Source: Wenxinia saemankumensis
GTDB lineage: Bacteria; Pseudomonadota; Alphaproteobacteria; Rhodobacterales; Rhodobacteraceae
DNA length: 64,000 bases
Reading direction: 5' to 3'
Assembly (NCBI RefSeq): GCF_900141735.1
Contig: NZ_FQYO01000004.1
Location: forward strand, 372,001 to 436,000
Part shown: positions 59,043 through 64,000 of the stretch, piece by piece
Numbering within the stretch: position 1 is the first letter of the stretch
How the letters are laid out: each line of letters opens with the position of its first letter
Notes under the pieces: generated by a model
What the model was told of the DNA's origin: nothing
The model's database searches: none
Seen by the model: the letters and a program-made list of their open reading frames with translations, nothing else
Made by a program: the position numbers and the translations under genes

Positions 59043-59573
59043 TCAGAACAGGGAGCCGGCGAGGTCGACGGTCGCGTCCTCGTCCCAGGCCGTCCCGCCC
59101 AGCGGCAGCACCATCAGCTCCCCGACCCGCCGCTCGACGAGATCGCCCGACCGGGCGTCGTCATGCGAGGGAAAGCGCAGCGCGTTCGTCTTCGGGACGA
59201 AACCGGACCCGGCATAAAGCGGCCGGTCCCCGAACAGGACGAGGAACTCCGCCGGGCTGTCCCGCCCGATCGCGACGACCTCCTCCATCAGGCGCGAGGC
59301 GATGCCCTGTCCGCGATGCGCCGGATCCACCGCCACGTCGGCGAGGCCGAGGATGTCGACCAGCGGCGCGCCGAGGCGGATCGCCCGGTAGGTCAGGCCG
59401 ACATGCCCCGCCACCCGGCCGTCCGCGTCCCGGGCGACGACGCGCAGGTGATGCCGCGTCTTGAAGAAGCTGCGCCCCCCGAAATCGCTGTCGAAGCTGG
59501 CGGCCAGCAGGGCCGCGATGGCCGCCTCGTCGGGGCGGGTCAGCGCCCATTCGGGGATGCGCTCGAACTGCAT
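59043..59573 (-). CDS. GNAT family N-acetyltransferase
   Basis: 176 residues. The acetyl-CoA-binding motif VDILGLADVAVDPAHRGQGIASRLMEEV with the R/Q-x-x-G-x-G/A signature (HRGQGIA) is clear; the rest fits the GNAT fold. Substrate unknown. The start is one base after the VOC stop, so they are co-translated. Confidence 0.9.
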   Translation of the reverse strand: MQFERIPEWALTRPDEAAIAALLAASFDSDFGGRSFFKTRHHLRVVARDADGRVAGHVGLTYRAIRLGAPLVDILGLADVAVDPAHRGQGIASRLMEEVVAIGRDSPAEFLVLFGDRPLYAGSGFVPKTNALRFPSHDDARSGDLVERRVGELMVLPLGGTAWDEDATVDLAGSLF

Positions 59574-59574
59574 G

Positions 59575-60000
59575 TCAGGCCTCCGGAAGGGTGAGGGAGC
59601 CGTCCTCGGCCAGCGGCCAGAACGGGTTCATCGCGACTTCCCAGACATGCCCGTCCGGATCGGCCCAGTAACCGGAATAGCCGCCCCAGAAGACCTTCTC
59701 GGGCGCCTTCAGGGCGGTCGCCCCGGCCTTCAGCGCGGCATGGTAGGCCGCGTCGACCTCCGCCTCGGTCGCGAAGTTCTGGGCCAGGGTCATCGCCCCG
59801 GTGCCGAGCGCGGCGTCCGGCCGGCCCTGGTCGGCGGCGAGGGCGTCCCGCCCGAACAGGCCCAGGACGAAGCCCGGCAGCTGGTAGAAGCTCACGCCCT
59901 CCTGCTCCTCGGCCGGGGACCAGCCGAGCCGGCCGTAGAAGGCGCGTGCGGCCTGCAGGTCGGCCACGCCGAGCGTGACGAGCGTCAGTCTCTGTGTCAT
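59575..60000 (-). CDS. VOC family (glyoxalase-like) protein
   Basis: 141 residues, two beta-alpha-beta-beta-beta modules: RLTLVTLGVADLQAARAFYGRLGW and GGYSGYWADPDGHVWEVAMNP. These are typical of VOC/glyoxalase-bleomycin resistance proteins. The enzymatic activity is unknown. Follows recF by 10 nt on the same strand. Confidence 0.9.
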   Translation of the reverse strand: MTQRLTLVTLGVADLQAARAFYGRLGWSPAEEQEGVSFYQLPGFVLGLFGRDALAADQGRPDAALGTGAMTLAQNFATEAEVDAAYHAALKAGATALKAPEKVFWGGYSGYWADPDGHVWEVAMNPFWPLAEDGSLTLPEA

Positions 60001-60010
60001 GGGCTCTGGC

Positions 60011-61105
60011 TCACGGGTTCTGGCTCATGGGGGGATCCCTTCCGGCCACGACCGAGACGCCCTCCGCCTCGGTCACCTCCAGATACTGCGCGCGGCCCCC
60101 GAGTTCCACGAAAAGCTCCGGCCCCGTCCCGGTGAGGAAGGCCTGCCCGCCCAGCGCGCAGATCTCGTCGTAGAGCCGCGCCCGCCGCGTGGCGTCGAGA
60201 TGCGCCGCCAGCTCGTCGAGCAGCAGGACCGGCCGTTCATCCGACAGGGCGCGCGCATTTGCGAGGATCAGCGAGATCAGCAGCGCCTTCTGCTCGCCGG
60301 TGGAGCAATCCCGCGCCGCGATCCCCTTCGCCGCCCAGACCGCCTCGAGATCGACCCGGTGCGGCCCGACCAGCGTGCGCCCCGCGGCAAGGTCGCGGGC
60401 CCGCCCGGTCTCGAACGCCGCGAGCAGCGCCTCCTCGGTTTCCGGCAGGTCGCCCTCGGGATGCGAGATGGCGAGGTCCGGCGCGGGAAAGGCGCTTTCC
60501 GCCGCCGCGACCGCCGCGCCCAGCCGCTCCAGCGCGGCGGCGCGGTGCGCGTTCATCCGTGCGCCCGCCCCGGCCATCCGCGCCTCGAGCGCGCGGTACC
60601 AATGCGCGTCGCGGACCATGTCCTTGAGCAGCCGGTTGCGCTCGCGCATCGCCCGCTCGTAGTCGAGCGCCGCCTCGCCGTGCTCCGGCTCGAAGCTCAG
60701 CGTCAGCCGGTCGAGAAAGCGCCGCCGCCCCTCGGCCCCCTCGATCCAGAGCCTGTCCATGCTGGGCACCAGCCACAGGATCCGGGCGATCCGCGCCAGC
60801 GCGACCTGGCTCGCCGCCTTGCCGTCGAGCCGGACCTGCCGCGGCTGGCCCGCCTCGGCCCAGGTCTCCGCCTCGTGTCCGTTCAGCTCGGCCGCGACCT
60901 TCCAGCCCAGCCGCTCGGGGCGGCGGACGAAATCCTCGGCCCCCGCGCGGCGCAGGCCCCGCCCGGGAGAAAGCAGCGACACGGCTTCGATCAGGTTCGT
61001 CTTGCCCGCCCCGTTCGGCCCCCAGATCGCCACCGGCCGCCCGTCGAAGGTCAGCTGCGTCCGCCGGTGCGAGCGGAAATGCGACAGGGCGAGGGTGGAG
61101 ATCAT
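60011..61105 (-). CDS. recF: DNA replication and repair protein RecF
   Basis: SMC-like ATPase of the RecFOR pathway, helping load RecA at gaps. 364 residues. Walker A AIWGPNGAGKTNLIEAVSLLSPGRGLR (from residue 26), the ABC signature DCSTGEQKALLISLILANARAL and Walker B PVLLLDELAAHLD. N-terminal MISTLALSHFRSHRRTQLTFDG is canonical. It follows dnaN by about 120 bp with a GC hairpin between. Confidence 0.96.
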   Translation of the reverse strand: MISTLALSHFRSHRRTQLTFDGRPVAIWGPNGAGKTNLIEAVSLLSPGRGLRRAGAEDFVRRPERLGWKVAAELNGHEAETWAEAGQPRQVRLDGKAASQVALARIARILWLVPSMDRLWIEGAEGRRRFLDRLTLSFEPEHGEAALDYERAMRERNRLLKDMVRDAHWYRALEARMAGAGARMNAHRAAALERLGAAVAAAESAFPAPDLAISHPEGDLPETEEALLAAFETGRARDLAAGRTLVGPHRVDLEAVWAAKGIAARDCSTGEQKALLISLILANARALSDERPVLLLDELAAHLDATRRARLYDEICALGGQAFLTGTGPELFVELGGRAQYLEVTEAEGVSVVAGRDPPMSQNP

Positions 61106-61180
61106 GCCGCCGGACTACCGCGCCCGGGCCCGGGGGAAAAGCGCGCCGCTCCCCCCTTCTCGGGCATCGCAAATACCTCG

Positions 61181-61202
61181 GCGCCCGGCCCGGACCGGGC
61201 GC
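61181..61202 (-). terminator. GC hairpin between dnaN and recF
   Basis: GCGCCCGG (61181-61188) pairs with CCGGGCGC (61195-61202) around CCCGGA, 23 nt past the dnaN stop. No U-run; it may attenuate rather than stop transcription. Confidence 0.45.
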
Positions 61203-61224
61203 GCCGTGTCGGACAGGGGCGCCG

Positions 61225-62343
61225 TCAGACCCGCATCGGCATCACGACATAGACGGCCGTGGTGTCGTTGCCTTCGCGCATCAGGGTCGGGTCGCCCGAG
61301 GAATTGAACAGGAAGACTGCGTTCTCGCGGTCCACCTGGCTCGCGATCTCCTGCAGGTATTTCGCGTTGAACCCGATCTCGAGCTTTTCGTCGGCATAGG
61401 CGACGGCCAGTTCCTCTTCCGCCGCGCCGCTGTCGGGGGCGTTGACGGACAGGACCAGGCGGTCCTCGTCGAGGCTCAGCTTCACCGCGCGGGACCGTTC
61501 GGAGGATACCGTCGCCACGCGGTCCACCGCGCGGGCGAACTCGGTCGCGTCGACCTCCATCCGCTTGGGATTCGATTGCGGGATGACGCGTGAATAATCG
61601 GGGAAGGTGCCGTCGATCACCTTGGAGGTGAGCGTGATCGCGGGCGTGGCGAAGCGGATCTTGGTTTCGCTGACCGACACGGCGATCTGCGCCTCGTCGT
61701 CGTCCAGCAGCTTGCGCAGCTCGTTCACCGTCTTGCGGGGCACGATCACGCCCGGCATCGTCGCCGCCTCGTTCGGCAGGTCCGCGTCGATCCGCGCCAG
61801 CCGGTGGCCGTCGGTCGCGACCGCGCGCAGGACGCGCCCGTCCTCGCCATCGGCGACATGCAGGTAGACGCCGTTGAGGTAATAGCGCGTCTCCTCGGTC
61901 GAGATCGCGAATTTAGACTTGTCGAAGAGCCGGCGCAGCACCGGCGCGGGGGCCGAGAAATTGGCCGAGTAATCGGACGAGGCCATCACGGGGAAATCCT
62001 CGCGCGGCAGGGTCGAGAGCTGGAAGTTGGACCGCCCCGCCTCGATCGTCAGCCGTCCCGTCTGCGCGTTCTCGGTCACGCCGACCAGCGCGCCGTCCGG
62101 CAGCTTGCGGACGATCTCGTTCAGCAGCACGGCGGGCACGGTGGTCGATCCCGCCCGCTCGACCTTGGCCGGGGCGCGGTCCACCACCTCGATGTCGAGA
62201 TCGGTGGCGCGGAACAGGACGTTGTCGCCCTCGGCCTCGATCAGGACGTTGGCGAGGATCGGGATCGTGTTGCGCCGCTCCACGACCGATTGCGCCTGCG
62301 CCACGGCCTTGAGGAGCACCGCGCGTTCGATGCTGAATTTCAT
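61225..62343 (-). CDS. dnaN: DNA polymerase III beta sliding clamp
   Basis: Ring-shaped processivity clamp. 372 residues, three DnaN domains. MKFSIERAVLLKAVAQAQSVVERRNTIPILANVLIEA is the classic N-terminus; NFQLSTLPREDFP, VATDGHRLARI, VPRKTVNELRKLL and the C-terminal TAVYVVMPMRV follow. 134 bp downstream of dnaA, in the usual dnaA-dnaN order. Confidence 0.98.
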   Translation of the reverse strand: MKFSIERAVLLKAVAQAQSVVERRNTIPILANVLIEAEGDNVLFRATDLDIEVVDRAPAKVERAGSTTVPAVLLNEIVRKLPDGALVGVTENAQTGRLTIEAGRSNFQLSTLPREDFPVMASSDYSANFSAPAPVLRRLFDKSKFAISTEETRYYLNGVYLHVADGEDGRVLRAVATDGHRLARIDADLPNEAATMPGVIVPRKTVNELRKLLDDDEAQIAVSVSETKIRFATPAITLTSKVIDGTFPDYSRVIPQSNPKRMEVDATEFARAVDRVATVSSERSRAVKLSLDEDRLVLSVNAPDSGAAEEELAVAYADEKLEIGFNAKYLQEIASQVDRENAVFLFNSSGDPTLMREGNDTTAVYVVMPMRV

Positions 62344-62477
62344 GTCGTCTCTCCCCGTCCCGCGACCCGTCCCGCGATGGCGGCCGGTGGTTCCGGCCCT
62401 CCCGTCACCCGGCAGGCAGCTGCCGGAGGCCGAAACCTACCCGATCCCGGCCGCGCCTCAAGCGGTTTGTCGCCGTC

Positions 62478-63830
62478 TCAGGCCTCGAGCGCGCGGCGCA
62501 GCAGCTCCACGTCCTCGGCGATGGCGCTGTCGGTCGTCATCAGCTCCTTCACCTTGGTCACGGCATACATGACCGTGGTGTGATCGCGCCCGCCGAAGCG
62601 GCGGCCGATCTCGGGATAGGACCGGTTCGTGAGATCCTTGCACAGATACATCGCCACCTGGCGCGGCCGGGCATAGATGCGCAGCCGCTTCGTCCCCGTC
62701 ATGTCGCTGAGGCGGATGTTGTAGTGCTCGCAGACCTTGCGCTGGATCTCGTCGATCGAGACCTTGCGGTCGCTGGCGCGGAAGATGTCGGCGAGGCAGT
62801 CCTTCGCCATCTCGATGGTGATCTGCCGGCCCACGAGCCCGCCCATCGCGAAGAGCCGGGTCAGCGCCCCTTCCAGCACGCGCACGTTCGACACGATCCG
62901 GTGGGCGAGGAACTCGACCACGCCCGGAACGATGCTCACGCCCGGATAGATGCCGTGGAAGTACTCGATCTTCGACTGCAGGATCCCGACCCGCAGCTCG
63001 TAATCCGTCGGGTGCAGGTCCACGACCAGCCCGCATTGCAGGCGCGAGCGGATCCGGTCCTCGAGATCGGCGATCTCGACCGGATTGCGGTCGGCCGAGA
63101 TGATGATCTGCTTCCCGTTCTCCACCAGGAAGTTGAACGTGTGGAAGAACTCCTCCTGCGTGCTGTCCTTGCCGGCAAGGAACTGCACGTCGTCGACCAT
63201 CAGCACGTCGACCGAGCGGAAGAGCTGTTTCAGCTCGATCATCTTCTTCTCGCGCAGCGCGGTGATGAACCGCCACATGAACTGCTCGGCCGAGATGTAG
63301 AGAACCGTCTTGTCCGGGTGCCGCTGGCGGTATTCGTGCGCGATCGCGTGCATCAGGTGCGTCTTGCCGAGGCCGACGCCGCCATGGAGGAAGAGCGGGT
63401 TGAAGATGACCTGCCCGCCCTCGGCCACGCGGCGCGCGGCGGCGAAGGCGATCTCGTTCGACTTGCCGACGACGAAACGGTCGAAGGTGAAGCGGGAATC
63501 GGGCTTGAACCCGTCCTCGCCCGCCGCATCGCGGGGCTTGGCCGGCTCGGCCGGGGCCGCGTCGGGTTGCGGCCGCGCGGGAACCCGGTCGGGGCGCGCG
63601 TCGAAGCGCAGCCGGTCCACGGCGAGGCCGTTGCGACGGCACGCATGCTTGATCTGGTCGGTGAAGTTCTGCGCCACGTAGTTCGCGACGAAGGCCGTGG
63701 ACACGGCGAAGGTCGCGACCCCGTCCTCGACGTTCTCGAGTTCCAGCGGCTCGATCCAGGAGCGGTAGTTGCCTGCACCGACCGCCTTCTTCAGGCCCTG
63801 CCTCGCGTCGGACCATTGCGTTTCGATCAT
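62478..63830 (-). CDS. dnaA: chromosomal replication initiator DnaA
   Basis: Initiator AAA+ protein that binds and unwinds oriC. About 450 residues. Domain I (QWSDARQGLKKAVGAGNYRSWIEPLEL), a Pro/Ala/Arg-rich domain II (about 80-108), domain III with Walker A GGVGLGKTHLM (150-160), Walker B VDVLMVDDVQFLAGK and sensor motifs, and domain IV with the DNA-binding GGRDHTTVMYAVTKVKEL. ATG 63830 (MIETQW) fits the family N-terminus; ATG 63839 and GTG 63848 are alternatives. Its upstream 152 bp show no clear DnaA boxes. Confidence 0.97.
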   Translation of the reverse strand: MIETQWSDARQGLKKAVGAGNYRSWIEPLELENVEDGVATFAVSTAFVANYVAQNFTDQIKHACRRNGLAVDRLRFDARPDRVPARPQPDAAPAEPAKPRDAAGEDGFKPDSRFTFDRFVVGKSNEIAFAAARRVAEGGQVIFNPLFLHGGVGLGKTHLMHAIAHEYRQRHPDKTVLYISAEQFMWRFITALREKKMIELKQLFRSVDVLMVDDVQFLAGKDSTQEEFFHTFNFLVENGKQIIISADRNPVEIADLEDRIRSRLQCGLVVDLHPTDYELRVGILQSKIEYFHGIYPGVSIVPGVVEFLAHRIVSNVRVLEGALTRLFAMGGLVGRQITIEMAKDCLADIFRASDRKVSIDEIQRKVCEHYNIRLSDMTGTKRLRIYARPRQVAMYLCKDLTNRSYPEIGRRFGGRDHTTVMYAVTKVKELMTTDSAIAEDVELLRRALEA

Positions 63831-64000
63831 CTGTCCCATCCGTTGCACACCAATCAGGGACGACCCGCCTCGCCGCGGTGACGGCCCCCCGCCCGTGCGA
63901 CCTTTTCTTCAGATGAGGGCCGGATCGCGGCTCTGCCTGTCATCGCCTTCGCCGGCGGCGGCAGATCCGCGATCGGGCAATCTGTCCGGTCCCCGGGCGC

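Noticed and set aside
63849-64000. Origin just upstream of dnaA
   Set aside because: No TTWTNCACA-type boxes are visible in the 152 bp available; the region continues past the window, so this is rejected only for what can be seen.

Overview
The window is a very GC-rich stretch of an alphaproteobacterial chromosome. Gene content and order point to the Rhodobacterales (Rhodobacteraceae/Paracoccaceae): rho-mnmE-mnmG-rsmG-parA-parB, maf-aroE-coaE-dnaQ-secB, FxsA/Tim44/MltA/Smr, hslVU, tsaE-addB-addA-trxA, RegB/RegA, and hemD next to a mitofilin homologue and a HemY-type protein. I see no prophage, insertion sequence, CRISPR array or other obvious island. Almost all genes are conserved housekeeping genes, tightly packed, with many ATGA/GTGA stop-start overlaps.

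Layout. (1) 1-12570: the 3' end of mutS; hrcA-grpE (heat-shock repressor and DnaK cofactor); rph-rdgB-hemW; then a leftward block hemJ, rho, mnmE, mnmG, rsmG, parA, parB. Two near-perfect parS centromere sites sit inside this block, one at the start of rsmG and one over the start of mnmG. (2) 12571-12988: the probable chromosomal origin (oriC), with several DnaA-box matches and three GANTC sites between divergent hemJ and maf. (3) 12989-22504: the rightward block maf-aroE-coaE-dnaQ, then secB, fxsA, a Tim44-domain protein, mltA, an Smr protein, an MFS transporter, a diacylglycerol-kinase-type lipid kinase and a metallophosphoesterase. (4) 22505-33801: REP-like palindromes, then hslV / DUF2157 membrane protein / hslU, a DUF533 protein, and the leftward tsaE-addB-addA-trxA operon (tRNA t6A synthesis, double-strand-break repair, thioredoxin). 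(5) 33802-39148: a 595-bp gap with degenerate repeats, a PAS-domain signalling protein with a consensus CtrA box upstream, divergent regB and regA (global redox control), more REP-like palindromes and a fasciclin protein. (6) 39264-51638: HD hydrolase and GT8 glycosyltransferase, ahcY, a PRC-barrel protein, small DUF proteins, an EVE protein, gpsA, tsaD, then rightward hemD, mitofilin-like gene and HemY-type gene, and tRNA-Thr(CGU). (7) 51758-64000: AbrB-family permease, gluconate kinase, a copper-handling trio (DUF2946-like, PCuAC, SCO1), a spermidine-synthase-fold protein, then leftward dnaA, dnaN, recF, VOC, GNAT, LysE and gyrB.

How the parts fit. The window carries most of the machinery that starts and segregates the chromosome: DnaA, the beta clamp, RecF and GyrB at one end, and oriC, parS, ParA and ParB at the other, about 50 kb apart. 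RegBA and the SCO1/PCuAC genes connect respiratory redox state and cytochrome-oxidase copper assembly. Start codons are often GTG or TTG and many were chosen by overlap with the upstream stop and by Shine-Dalgarno position, so several N-termini are provisional.
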